Program-made: the position numbers and the translations under genes
From: Pycnopodia helianthoides
Taxonomy: Eukaryota > Echinodermata > Asteroidea > Forcipulatida > Asteriidae
Direction of reading: 5' to 3'
Assembly (NCBI GenBank): GCA_032158295.1
Contig: CM063246.1
Coordinates: 13,145,608 to 13,209,607, forward strand
Length of the DNA stretch: 64,000 nt
Notes under the pieces: generated by a model
Databases searched by the model: none
Seen by the model: only the letters and a program-made list of their open reading frames with translations
What the model was told of the DNA's origin: nothing
Part shown: piece after piece, positions 47,446 through 60,130 of the stretch
Numbering within the stretch: the stretch's first letter is position 1
Layout of the letters: every line of letters starts with the position of its first letter

Positions 47446-49783
47446 GCATTTATGATGCACCTTAAAGGTATTTGAATTGGAAATGTTTCCAGTTTCAATT
47501 TTAACATATGCAAATATAAGCCGTGAAAAGCAAGTTATATAGCAACAAGAAATAAAAAATATAACTTGGGTGAAACCCGCGAGCCCAACAGGGGGAAATT
47601 CGTGACGTAGATGTAAGAACGCGCTATCTTTCGACGTGCGGCGATCTCGATACGTGTGGGGGTTTGATACAGAAACATACGTAACTTCACTTACGTAACT
47701 TCATGTGCTAAGTTACACTGGTCAGCCACGCAAAACTCTCCCAGAGATTGGCTATCACACGCTCTAACTTGCAGATTGGCTATCAAACGCTCTAACTTGC
47801 GATCTCAGACTTGACCCTCTTGTTTAAACAGGATATTCATTTAATCACAACTTAAATTTACATAATAACACTGATCCCAGAGCGATGGCCAATCAGGAGG
47901 CCAGATATTCCCTGTTGGCTGCGTCTGTTACCAATAGGTTACAAGGTTACAATCTATTCAGCATTTTCTATAACATAAAATAGGTCTAATTTTTGTGTAT
48001 AGTGCTTTGTACGTGTGGTATTTATAATTATTAGCCAATGATGCAAGATCATAAAATATACATAATAAAATACTTGATTCTTACTAGACGAAAAACTGTG
48101 TTACCTATGGTTGGAATGAAACCTTTGAGTGACTTTCACCCAATGTTTTTATTTATTTTGAATTTAAAAACTACAATCGATTTTTTATGTTTTTTTTTTT
48201 AACTGCACGTTGAATTACTGAGTAGAGGCAGATTATAGTTACATGTGTATCAACGTTGTATTTCTGTAATGTATCCCGTGGTATATACGGTTAAATATGC
48301 ATCTTATTAATTAATTAAAGGCTTCTGCGAATCTGACCAATCAGAGTGTTCCGTCCACGTTTGGACTAATTCGCCATAGCGTGTGTACAAACCGATGAAC
48401 AATGTTCCCAAAGTCTATGATCGTAGGTTAATGACGGATGTTAATTCAAGAGAGGGCGCTACTTCAGGCAATAATGTATTGTCTATCAGGTAGACTAAAA
48501 AACTACGATCACAGACTTGGAACCAAGTCTGAGCAAAAAGCGAAACACCAACCAAAGTGTAAGGTCCTATAGTTATCAATATTTGGTTAGTGTTGTTTTA
48601 GCCAATAAAAACCGTGTTGAATGTGTATCTGATTTGTACTCTTGATATTACAAATCTGTTGCCAACATTTTGTAGAATAGTATGCAGCTTATAATGTTGT
48701 TGGTTAAACGAAGAAAGTATGTTGCCTGAGCTGATGGAATTCCCTTTTTACCCAAACCTTCAAATAATTCAAAAATTGGGACCATTTCCTTCCCGTCCCT
48801 TATTATCTCAGTTTAACTATTGTTGTTTTTACTTCCAAAGAATTTTTGTTGTGACGGGACAGAGTTTTAACCGAGTCTCTGAGCTGCTTATTCCTTAGAA
48901 ACTTGATAACGATATACACCTTATGCATTGACGTCACCATGCCGCCATCTTAGAGGTAAAATGATGACGAAACAATGGAAAACGCACATCTTGTACGCGC
49001 GGCGCAGAGGATGAGCCAATGAGCAATCTTCTTTGAATTCTAGCATAAGGTCTACTCGGTTCAAATGTGCATCATTAAAAGTATTGACGTACGTTAAATT
49101 GGGGTTTCGTGCTAGAGTATACACCACTGGGAAAATGCTAAGGCATAGTAATTGCGTGTTGAAGCCAAGCATATCATTATTGATGGCGTGCACATCCGAA
49201 GTAAAACATATCACAAACAAAGCCCAACCTCTCTCATAAAATAAATACATTTATATTTATATACTAACTTGTCGAGGGAGTGAAACTTGTGGCTAAAATA
49301 TACTCTGCTCACATCATGGATGGTAATGTAATTCGTCACAGTGACGAGATTTGGGGTGTGGCAATCACATGATAATCTCCGACAGTGGCGCATCTGTATG
49401 CGTCAGAGGCCCCTGTGGTTTGCAGCGTCAACTCGAAGTGGTATTATATTCAAGTGTTGGTTCAGTCCAACCGCATTTTTATCTGCAGGGGTCACTGGTA
49501 GGACGGAGTCACTAAAGTTGTGTAAATTAATGTACATGAAAAGCTCTCTTGCACGCTGAAGAAAAAACAATGACCCAGCAGAGAGCTTATGAATAAGCAC
49601 AGTAAACAATTGCTATAATATGACTACATTATTTTGACATCATTGTACATGCTGGGAACTTCTTATAAGGATCAACCAAAGGTATATGGAAGGGTGCCCA
49701 GTGGGGCCCTCTACGGCCAACAGACTGTCATTAACCTTGCCTTTCACTCTCCTCCCTGACTCTGAACATTAATCTATGACGTT
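47446..49783. other. Spacer after gene 3, no gene recognised
   Basis: Unit-related pieces (48560-49070 match 35640-36140). No supported coding frame. Confidence 0.35.
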
Positions 49784-49857
49784 CACTCTAAAAACTCCCG
49801 GGTCAGAATTGACCTGGATTCAGGGTTCAAGGGGCGCCTGACCCATTTCTGGGTAAA
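49784..49857. mobile_element. Fragment of CACTCTAAAAACTCCCGGGTC MITE
   Basis: Left terminal ~70 bp only. Confidence 0.6.
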
Positions 49858-50793
49858 CATTAATTCACAGAAAAAAATTGTTCTAGTATGAAACTTCATA
49901 ATCAGTATTGCTTTCAGACTAAAATTAAACAATAATATGTTTTGTATCCTCACCAAGCCTGTATAATACCTCATAAAGTCAATTATCTTAACTGAGTATT
50001 TGCTGCCATCGCGTTTGTGATTTATTTGGGTTGTAGTACATTGACAATATTTCAGAAAAACACTTCAATTCATCCGAGCTTGTTTTGAAAAAACCGAATC
50101 TGTGAAGCGAGACTAGAGAGACTCAAGGACAACTAATCTTTTGGTGAAAATTAATTACCTGCCAATGCTAATGTTTGCGTGTAGGGAATGTCGTGCGAAA
50201 GACGAATAATTACTTGTTTACTCACACTTTTGTTTGTACGGATTTCAATAGTTTTATTCGTAGAAAGCCAATTCCAGTCGAAGCTGGAAAAAATATGCGT
50301 GACAATGCTGAGCAAGCTTGCGTAAAGCGAGTATTCCCTACTGGCAGGCAATAATACAAACATAATACCAGTCCTGTTCAGGTTACCTATTTTTGTTTCG
50401 GCTGCTGTGAGTATAAATCTATGGAGCTTTTAAATGGACTTAGGTGGGAAAAATTTCTTTTGAGAAGCAACAATCTTCGTGCGAACGTAAAAAATCTTCT
50501 AGGCCAAGAGCATTAGCTTTAATCCGATTTTTTTTCAGGGTAGGTCCAGGAATGTGCCTAGATTATCATACTAAAAATTCCCCCCAAACCACCCTGGAGC
50601 TTTCCCCGAAACCCAAGATGGCGTCCAAAATGGCTGCCATTTTTCGAATCTTAATATTGACAAACCTGCGGCTGCGGTGTGCGCACGTGCCTGCATAATA
50701 TAGACACAGCCTGACGACGGTAGCTGTATAGGCTGCTGTAGCGTGCAGGCTGTAGACGTGACTGCTAGCGTGCCTCCACGGCGTCAATAATGG

Positions 50794-50992
50794 CTTTAAA
50801 ATTGACCCGGAGTCTGGGTCTCTGATGGGGCCTGACCCGTTCGTGGGTCAAGCTGATCCGGAAAATAGCTAAAAATATGGGAGTTTATCTCGAATTCTGG
50901 GTCAGTTTGGCACATTTTAAGCTCATTTTGACACAGATTCCAGGTCAGGCCCAGAATTTGGTCAGGCCCCACGGGGATTTTTTAAAGTGCAA
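50794..50992. mobile_element. Diverged copy of the GGGTC-rich MITE
   Basis: AAAATTGACCCGGAGTCTGG at left, CCCACGGGGATTTTTTAAAG at right, with the usual GGGTC interior. Confidence 0.6.
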
Positions 50993-52690
50993 TCTTTATT
51001 TATAGAGAATATCTTTAAATCATAAGCGTAAGTGAGTGGTTTTGTTTTATTGTGAACTTGGTTTTACATAATTCTAATCTGATATTTGCATCTTTTCGTT
51101 GGCAAGAATCCACGAAATATCGATATGTATCTGCACATTTGACAGTCTTAACATTGAAGTGAAACATATCAGATAGGCCTAAACTAGGTGGACATTATTT
51201 CTCAAAGTAAAATGTTCAAATCTGTACAGATGTCAAATTGATTCATCATCAAAGGATCTTGGTGTGTCAGGTTCCATGAATGGATCAGTATTTGGTTAGT
51301 AAAATTTTAACCAAGGACCATGTTGAATAGCCATCTGATTTCTACTTATGTTGTTAACATTTTGAAGAACAATTTTATTGCTGTTGGATTAAAGAAAGAA
51401 ACGCTGCTGCTCAACTGACCGAATTCCAGCTATTTCTCAAACTCTTCATAACAAATTTCAAACAAGTTATTGCTATTGCATTTCGCGCTAGACCCGTGTC
51501 TCGTCTCTTTATGATTATTTTTATCGTTTTACTTTTTCGAAAAAAGTTTTAGTGATGGGGGCAAAGTTTTTAAAGTAAGGTGTTTTTTTTTCCTATAGAT
51601 AGTTTCAAATGTGCCATTTTAAAAAATCTGTAGAGGTGCTCCCAATTAAACAGTGACCGAATCAATGCGCCGAGCCTCATTAATAATTTGGAGGATCTCA
51701 CAATTTCATGTAAATGACAGAATTGAGGGTCAATGCTTTCAGAGATTTTTGAAAAGTAGGGTCCAATATTGTATCTAATGATTAATTTGAGGTATTTTGG
51801 GTAAGCTTAGGCCCTAACATATTTTCTTACAAGTGTGGAACCCCTTTCCCAAGATGGCTGCTTTTCTGTTTATAGATCAACACTCCGGTTGCATTTTGTG
51901 TTTCTTTGTGACGGGCGTAGCTCGGAAAGTCATCAGTCTCGCCCCTGTAAAAATAGAAAAGAAAACTGAAGTTAAGATGTGACTGCACATTTTGTGTTTT
52001 ACCATTTTACTATTTCTGAGAATTAAGACATATATTTAGTGAATATGTTGGTTGCTATAATAGGACATATATTTAGTGGTGTACACCCTTAGGTCCGATT
52101 TACTTTGTGTGCGATTCGGAGGGTGTGAGGTTCAGGATAGAGTGCGCCACCAGGAGTCTGCTACACGCAGTTTATTTCGGAACTGCTCGTGGGAAACTAT
52201 AGAGTTATATAACTGAACTGTAGAAGAAGCCGTCGTTATTACACACACGTAACTGTGCTGTCCCACCATGGACACAAATCCTATGGATACCTGACATACA
52301 GATGTCCACTTACACAAATGGTGTTTTGTGAACTGGTGCGTGACCTGTGTTGTACGATGGGCCTGGACAAGATTCTTGTCAGGCCGTGCCACGTTGTTTT
52401 GTAAGCCCGTAGTTGGAATTTGAGATTTGCATTCTGAAGCATATCAGCGTTGCCTGCGCACACCCACGGCGGAAACATCTACAAAAAATAATGAATGATA
52501 AAATAAATAAATGAATAAGTAAATGACACAATGAAGCTTTACACCAACATTTGTGTTTGTAATGCTTGACGTCAACTCTCTTTTCAAGACTTAACGTTTG
52601 TAATTAACAGCAATAAAAAGTAAAACGTGTAATTCCACGAGGGAGTTTTAGTTCTATCCGCTTTAAGGGATGAAGTAGAAATCATACACA
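50993..52690. other. Spacer before unit 4
   Basis: Largely a copy of 35650-37310. Includes the frameshifted partner (52132-52478) of the minus-strand frame at 36962. No functional gene supported. Confidence 0.35.
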
Positions 52691-53059
52691 AACAGTGTAA
52701 TGTATAAACCACCATAGTGAGGTTAGGATATGGCCAAGGGGCGTAACCAGACATTTCATTTTGGGAGGGGCAAGCTGGGGCAACGACATAATGTTGTTGT
52801 TATGTGTTGTTGTTGCTGTTTTGTGGTTGTTGTGTTGTTGTTGTGTTGTTTGATTGTTAGGGTTTTTTCTCGGGGGCGCTATCCAATGTTTTGAACCATT
52901 CATTGTGTACTGGTCTCTTTTTTCGGGGTGGGGGTGGACGAGGGGTTGAGAGGGGCAATGGTTCTGAGCAGGAGAGGGGCTACCGCCCTTAACGCCATAT
53001 GGTTTGGCAATCACATGACATTCTCTGACTAAGGCGTTTTTACACCAGGTACCGATATC

Positions 53060-53217
53060 ACAACGGTATTATAATATTGAAGCACGGAGCGAGATTTGCG
53101 AGCACAAATCATTCAGGTTGGATAGAGACAATCATATGATATCTCCATCGCCCTTCACTTCATTATCACCCAGTTGTTGTCTCTCCTGAGTCTGCTGTCA
53201 CTCATTCATGCTGCTTG
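53060..53217 (+). other. Candidate non-coding first exon, unit 4
   Basis: Matches the block at 20465, ending CATTCATGCTGCTTG before GTAAGT (53218). Unit 1 has no such block; there the sequence upstream is the 22-bp repeat duplication. Confidence 0.4.
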
Positions 53218-53633
53218 GTAAGTTTTTATATCTTTCTAGTCTTAACTGCTACGACAGAAGTGATAATTAAGAATGGGCCAGTTATCGTGTTTATAGGGTG
53301 TTGGGACTGTCTTGAGCCTTGGGACTGTCTTGAGCCTTGCCTATTTAAGGGCGTGTCATTTTGATGAAAAGTCAGGAGTTGAGAATTGAAAAAGGAGTTA
53401 TATGATTGTTAAGAAGATATTATCAATTTGTGAATTAGCCTATGCATAGACGTGGCCGTGGTGTGCGTTTTGCAGCGGGCCCCGAACTCTATGCCGTTTG
53501 GAATACGCGCTTCGCGCTTTGCGCTCTCAGGCACCACAACCTGCCTTCATCATTTGCTGCTTGGTACATTTCACGCCCCTCCCCCTCCGTTTTAGAAATC
53601 CTGGGTCCGCCCCTGAAGCATGCATGTGTTGTG

Positions 53634-53651
53634 TATGAAATGATGACGCCA
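53634..53651 (+). promoter_or_regulatory. Degenerate TATA/CRE upstream of gene 4
   Basis: TATGAA (53634-53639) and TGACGCCA (53644-53651): both motifs are altered relative to unit 1, in keeping with decay of gene 4. Confidence 0.35.
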
Positions 53652-53857
53652 TGCTTACGACATCTCAATGCACTGCCCAGAGGTGGTTCACACGTGACTT
53701 TCCGCCTCCCAGTAGTGTGTCCGTTTACGTTACTGATGATGCATGCAGCAGGCTTTTGGAGCCATCTGGTCTCTGTGTCTTACCGCTGCTACCACGGGAT
53801 TACGAGCTCTCTGCCGGTGAATACTTTTACCAATAAATGACAATTTGTTTTTATCAG

Positions 53858-53953
53858 CAGGCTGGTTCTTCAGACACAAGTTAGTAGGAAAATGTTCACT
53901 GGAAATCATTTCATCCGTGTGCTTGCCGTCGTCTGTGCTGGTTTTACTTACAG
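53858..53953 (+). pseudogene. Gene 4 signal-peptide exon with 1-nt insertion
   Basis: ATG at 53892 and MFTGNHFIRVL are as in gene 1. The next codons read GTGCTTGCC where the other copies read GTGTTGCC or GTGCTGCC, shifting the frame so that the exon ends in phase 2. Donor GTAAGT at 53954 is intact. Confidence 0.65.
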
Positions 53954-54752
53954 GTAAGTCACTAGAAAATTATTTTTCCTATTTCAACTTCCATGCAAGA
54001 GCTACATTTTCTTACGTCGTCAGTGTAATTGCATTATATTTGACACAGCCTGTCTGATGTTTTTGTTCATTACTGGTGTGTATACCATATCGTTGCTTTC
54101 TACTGTGAGCCTATCTTTGAAACATTTTTTATGGTTTAAAACGCTGTTATTGACTATAATTGACTTTATTGTTATAAATTAGTGCTTCATTGTGTTATCA
54201 GAGAACGAAAAGCAGGAACAAAAAATAGCTCGTCAGGTTTTAAAAGCACAATTGGAAATGCCAAATGGTGGAAATCTGATCACACCCTATCAAACTGGTT
54301 TTAAAAAGAGAGGTTTTTCTAGGGGAGCACGAGGCTTTATAATGTATATAACATATCAAGACTTTGTTACATCATTGGTATGCAATTTAACACGGAAATT
54401 CAACTGGAAAAGGTGCTAACGTTTGCTAGGAAACAGCTTTGGGTTGTGGTGCACCGCTGTACATTAATTAGTATAGTATTTACAGTCGTTCACTGATATG
54501 CAATTTAACACGGAAATGCAATTGAAAAAGGTGTTGAGAATCTATGCTACCTTAACCCCCTCCCCCAATGAGATCGGGGGAATGTACAAATGATTTGGTT
54601 GATACGTTAAATCGTTTTCACGGAGACAATATTTGAGCCACTGAAGTCAAACCTCGTTTTTTTTTATAGAAAACTACGTTTGAAGTTAAACTATTTTTGG
54701 CAGACTGAGTTTGACAGTTAAACTTTGAAATTTTTACAAACTGTGTTTGCCA

Positions 54753-55095
54753 TTAAAGACAGAAAACACTATTGGTAACTCTTTTATAGTATCCTTACTT
54801 GGTGTATTCCAACATATGCATACAAATAACACACCTGTGCAATTTTGGGCTCAATTGGTCACTGAATTTGCATTAAAAAAATTAAAGGAAAAAACCCTTG
54901 TTGCATTGAATTGTGGCTTTCAAATGCCTGAGAGTTTCTCAGATTCAAATTATTTTAGTGAGTCTTACTCTAAAACCACATTACTTCAGAGGGAGTCGTT
55001 TCTCACAATGTGTTATACTACCAGCGGCTCTCAGGTGCTCCTTTCTAAGTACATTTTTAGGGTAATGTATTTCTTGGGTAATTACCAACTTTGAA
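54753..55095. mobile_element. Diverged TTAA MITE of the 18218 type
   Basis: Left TTAAAGACAG-AAAACACTATTGGTAA; right GGTAATTACCAAC; internal GTCGTTTCTCACAATGTG matches the family in reverse. Right TTAA lost. Confidence 0.55.
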
Positions 55096-55195
55096 ATTTT
55101 AATAACCATGAAAGTGGAGATCTTAAATTAAACAAAATCTTTTGTTATTTTTTAACCGTAGTAGGTTTTTTAATCAATAAGTAATTTGCTGTTAA

Positions 55196-58100
55196 ATACA
55201 AAAAGCCATTTTCTCGAGTAGTACTCTGGGTACTACTCAAGTACCGTTTTGATGGTCTCGTACTCGTACTCGTACTCAGTCAGTGCCCACCACACACGCA
55301 GAATCCGTTCCTTTTCTTTGCGCTGTATGCATGGCTCTGACGTGCGGGACCTCTCTTTGAATATTTAATGAGCTGGAACCGTTCGTGGAATGTGTGTAGT
55401 TTCTCAGTTTTTAGACGTATATTAACCAAAATATTCCCACAACTGTATTTCACATTTCATTTATCAAAATAGAACCAGGCAGTGGCATAAGTGGTATAGG
55501 TTCAACAAAACGTCTGCAGTGGCAAATAAAAAAATCCATGGATCCTTTTTTTTCTGAAAATACTTCTCACATTGGCCTAGCCTTAGTATTATTATTTTTT
55601 ATATACAATTAAAACTAAATAGGGGGATCAATAAATAACAAAACAGACATAATCCACACATAGTCCAAACATTAATTTCAAGTAAAAAAGATTGAAATTT
55701 CACTTGTCAAAACACAAATTTATTTGCCAACAAAGTAAAAAAAAAGAACAAATGCATGTATAAATGAAATGTTTATAATCTTATGGCAGCTGCATATTTA
55801 TGAAAAAACTAACAACCTGTGAACCCATTTACAAAAAGTTAAGTCAAGTACAGAAATATAATGTAGCAAACAAGTTATTTATAACAAGTGCACAAATAGC
55901 TGTTACAATTTTGAGGGCTAACCTACAAGTATGTGTACACATACATATACATGTAGGCCTAGTAAATGGGCTTTGAGGCTTTTTTATCACAAACTACATT
56001 TTGTTGAAAAACATCACTTTGCCAGTAGCAAGATTCCAATCTGGATGATTTTGTTTCTGTTTATTTGTTCACTTTACAAAACACACATAACTAAATACTT
56101 CAACAAGAAAAATGTATCAAACACTGCACTTATTGTTCTTTAAAGGTTTAAAATTAACAACTTTTTCTTTGAAGGTTTAAAAATCACAACAATAAACACG
56201 TTTAAAATTATCATACAAAATGAGATATGCATTCTCGCTGAAACCTTTGAAGTGATAGTTGTTATGTTTGCTCAACGTTACCCAAGTAAATGTTGTCAAA
56301 TTTACGAGCTTCCTCTAAGCTCTCACCAACCTGTCGTGGTAAAGGTGCGCTGATGAAAGGGGGAATTATTCACGGGCACAACTGATTAAACTTGAAACAT
56401 TTGAAATATTAACTTCCATGAAACAAAACTCCAAATCATTTGATCCCACATAGATTAATATCACGTCTGGATAATGGGGACAATAGACAGGAGGTGAATC
56501 CGCAACCCATTGTTGTCACACCGCGAAGACAAGTTACATTGGAGTTCAATATCCCTGAGTCAGGGATATTTTGGTGCAAGTATTTTGTGAGAGAATCACA
56601 CAAAATCTCAACATTGTGTTTCTTTGATCTTGGTAAAACTGGTAGAGCTGGGGGGCCTATTAAGGGAGCGACGGCCATGATGGAAGTGGCTGTTGAAACC
56701 TACAAAATGAAAAATAACACGTTTTTACACGCACTGCGCAATAACAAAAAACATGAACAATTTTACATTGTAGGCTATTCGTGCCTGAACAAATTTATAC
56801 TTTTTGGGTACAAACTATTTAATATCTGGAAAACATGAAACTGTATTCAATTTTTTTTTCAATAATTTTTTTTTTAAAGTCAATTGAAAACGTTGGCTTT
56901 TAACTCACTCTTCCATACACTCTTTAACCTATAATATCAATTACATGTACATGATAATGATGTATAGGTATACTATAGAGTGGTACTGTAGCACAGTAGC
57001 ACAACATGATGTCTACCCAAAGCTAAAATTTAAAAAAATGCCATTTTGTGGAACTGACTTTCAAAACGATGATGATTATAACTTTGTATGGGCCCCTAAG
57101 GCACTTCAGTTATAGTTATAGTTAAGGGTAAATTAAATTTTACAAAAAACGAAAAATCTTTTTCAAAATCAAAATTTAAAAATCAATAATTTCTTGTGTA
57201 TGTTTAATCTTTGTCCGCGTGATATTTTGCCCCACGGTAGTTTCACGCGAAATCACGCAGATAATATTTGCCCTAAAAAGGCTGCACAGTGGCTCCTACA
57301 ACGAAAAAGCATATACCAAACAATAGCTTACACATTCATCTAACTGAATCGTCAATTTTTCCTGACAATTTTGTTTATTAATTTGATTTTATCATGTTTA
57401 AAAGACATGTATCATAGCAAGCACACGTTGTCGTCTAGAAAAAGAAAGAGAAAAAAAACCCAGTTATGAATACATCATTCTGCTGTCTTCTATTATGCCA
57501 AGTAAACAAAAAATACATGTTTCGCGTCCCCGCCCGCTTCCTTTTTTAAAGTCGCCTGGATTTATTTTTTATTTTAATTCCCCAAAATGAGAAAAATATA
57601 TATATATAATTACAACAAATCCGTCGGAAAATAAATACTTGCGTGTTCATAGTTCGTAGTTTTCTATATGGACTCTCTTTGTTACTTTCTACATCGTGTA
57701 GCTACCATACCGCCTCTAAATACATGTATGCATACGTCTAATATGTAATCGTTTATTTCCAGTAAAACACGCATGCACATTAGTCTGGCTCTCTCCACCA
57801 TGTTCCAATACAATAATACGAAGGCGAGTACGGGAAACACACAACTCGAATATCCAGGGTCGGAAAATGCGCAGTGGAGTCTAATTTTAACCTCGCTCCT
57901 GTTATATTTCATGCAAAATTAAAACCTCGTATTCATAAACACATCGATCTCGCCACACAATTTGTTTCCCAATGTGGCGTCGTCGACCGATCGTTAAATC
58001 ACGAGATTTCAGTGAAAAACAAGTTCTGTAAAACCGATTCTCAAATTACGAATCCATGAAAATTGCTGTTGATGAAAACACTATTATTAAGGGCAGAAAT

Positions 58101-59095
58101 TAGGGAAAACATCGTCCAAAAACGTAATTTTTGTTACATACTTCACTTCCGTGTTGTTGTTGTGTGCATACTAACATGTGGGCTAGTGAAAAAACTTGCG
58201 GGCGACCACAAATTTTGGTCGATTCGTCCGGCCGGCGAGTGAAAAAACAAGTTAAGGGAAACCCCTGATGTTGTTTGAGACAACCGCCGCATGATGCATG
58301 AAAGGCAAAGGTCTTGGACTCGCATCAAAAACGGTCCGAGCACATCATTTAAATGTGGGACTAATCTTTTATTGTGTAATTTGTAGGATAAAAAAAAATC
58401 ACAAATATCTTATTCGTTAATTATGGACATTGTGAAAGTAGCCTTGGCCTGAAATTAAGCCAATAAACCACACAAACGAACCTGTTTCACAGGATTTTTT
58501 TTTCCATTATTAAGAATGTTTTATTTGCTATACAAAATTTATGGACTGCTATATGAATGTTTGAGATTGCTATGGAAAAGAAACAATTGCATAGCAGCTT
58601 TGCTAAGCAAAAAAGTTGGGACCAAATTGTTCCCTGTATTTACCTACCGTGGCCTAGACTAATGCTTTTCGATTTGCCATTACCAACTACCACGGCGAAG
58701 GCGTCCGTAAAATTGGTAGGTTGAATCAAAACCCATGGCTGTGAGTGGTCCCCTGTGGAATTGTGATCATTGTTCGTGAATGTGATCATGTGATCGTGAA
58801 TGTAGTTTTTTAAATACATACAGTCGTTGCCGGAAATCTATAATGGCGGCCATTTTGAAAAAAATAAAAAGCCCCTCCTCCTCCTTTTTTAAAAATGCCG
58901 GACATGAAACATAACTATTTCTTTAATTGGCCTTACTCGTACTGGTTCTCGCGCTCGGAGATCCACTAAGTACTCGATACTCGGCAGTTAAACTCGGTAT
59001 TCGGATATCATAATACTCGGTACTCAGACACAAGTACTCGTACTCGAGTATTCCCCATTCTTGTCCTTGTCAGTACTTAATACTCGACTGAAAAT
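55196..59095. mobile_element. Probable long element with TACTCG-rich ends
   Basis: Left GTACTACTCAAGTACCGTTT and TCGTACTCGTACTCGTACTC; right CAAGTACTCGTACTCGAGTA and a tail ending AATACTCGACTGA. The 7600-8020 element has the same ends with almost no interior. The ~3.7 kb interior has no frame I recognise; a 132-residue plus frame at 56440-56838 has no visible motif. Class unknown. Confidence 0.45.
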
Positions 59096-59545
59096 TGAAA
59101 ATTAACAGCGGCCAGCCACCAACCAAGGTCATTACCACGCAGTGAAGACCGCCTCATCGCACTGTTATTTCCCTTAATAAATGCCTTATAACGAAAAAAC
59201 TGTAAAAATTGTCAGAATTTGTGATTTTTCTTTCGCCTTTATTTTTTAGAAATGTTCTACTCATGTTCAAGGGCCAATCCTTTGGCTGTTCAACTTTTGA
59301 GTGGTACCTAGTATCTTACACATAATGAACGGTTTATACATATTTTCAAGAACCAGATTATGACTTTGCATCATGTTGGTTTCATGTGCGTACCAGCTAC
59401 CCTATACAGCTACCAGATACATTGTCTGCGCGTTCACGCCTACGCGTGGTATGTGCCCTCACGCTGCACCATCTGTCCTGCTCACAAATAAAAAAACAAA
59501 ACGCACCAAGAAATGAGTTGATCTGATACAGGTAGTTTCCCGCGC

Positions 59546-59808
59546 AACAAGCACATTATGCATGGGATTTTACACAACAATGTGCTTCGTACCCAGCAAT
59601 ATCTTTACAGAATTGGTGCTTCTACTTCTGATCTCTGCGTGTGCGGATCCACCCAGACTATAAGCCATAATCCAGGAGTGCAAAATCCTAGGACCCCCAA
59701 ACGGTGCTTGCTGGCCTTACGACCCTTGATGACAACACTATTAACTGGCTCTCCTCAGACCTGCCAGTCTAGACAATCTAAGATGGTGACCATACGAACG
59801 AACGAACT
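59546..59808 (+). mobile_element. LINE 3' fragment with CxCG motif
   Basis: Frame reads RTQQYLYRIGASTSDLCVCG, STQTISH; after one frameshift, QECKILGPPNGACW, DDNTINWL. This is the C-terminal zinc-knuckle-like tail of non-LTR reverse transcriptases. Ends in a GAAC repeat (59795-59806). 5'-truncated and frameshifted. Confidence 0.7.
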
Positions 59809-59813
59809 AAGCT

Positions 59814-60049
59814 GGGCCCAATTTCATGGCTCTGCTAACCGCCGAATTCTGCGCTAACGATCACCACGTGCAAGCGCCGAATTTCTGCGCTAGCTGTGTA
59901 ATCGTAGAATGCCTAGTAACGTGGAGTACCCCGCACAAGCCGAAATTTCCCGCTAACCCGTGAAATACGCTTGACGTAAGCGCGGAATTCCCTGCTTCCG
60001 CAAGCGCCAATTCTTTGCTTACGGTAAGCAGAGCCATGAAATTGGGCTC
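59814..60049. mobile_element. 236-bp MITE, ends GGGCCCAATTTCATGGCTCT
   Basis: Left GGGCCCAATTTCATGGCTCT, right complement AGAGCCATGAAATTGGGCTC, two mismatches in 28 bp. Sits beside the LINE tail in the inverted spacer repeat. Confidence 0.82.
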
Positions 60050-60130
60050 TGGTCTTTATATCACATGTTAATACACCCCCACGTGACCAGTCTTCAACCA
60101 ATCAGAGTGCATAAACTCTCAAAGGTGTTT

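Larger units (their letters stand above)
59095..60130 (-). repeat. Inverted copy of the spacer repeat, interrupted
   Basis: Reverse complement of 9115-9680 in two pieces, 59095-59540 and 60050-60130, split by a LINE tail and a MITE. Confidence 0.7.
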
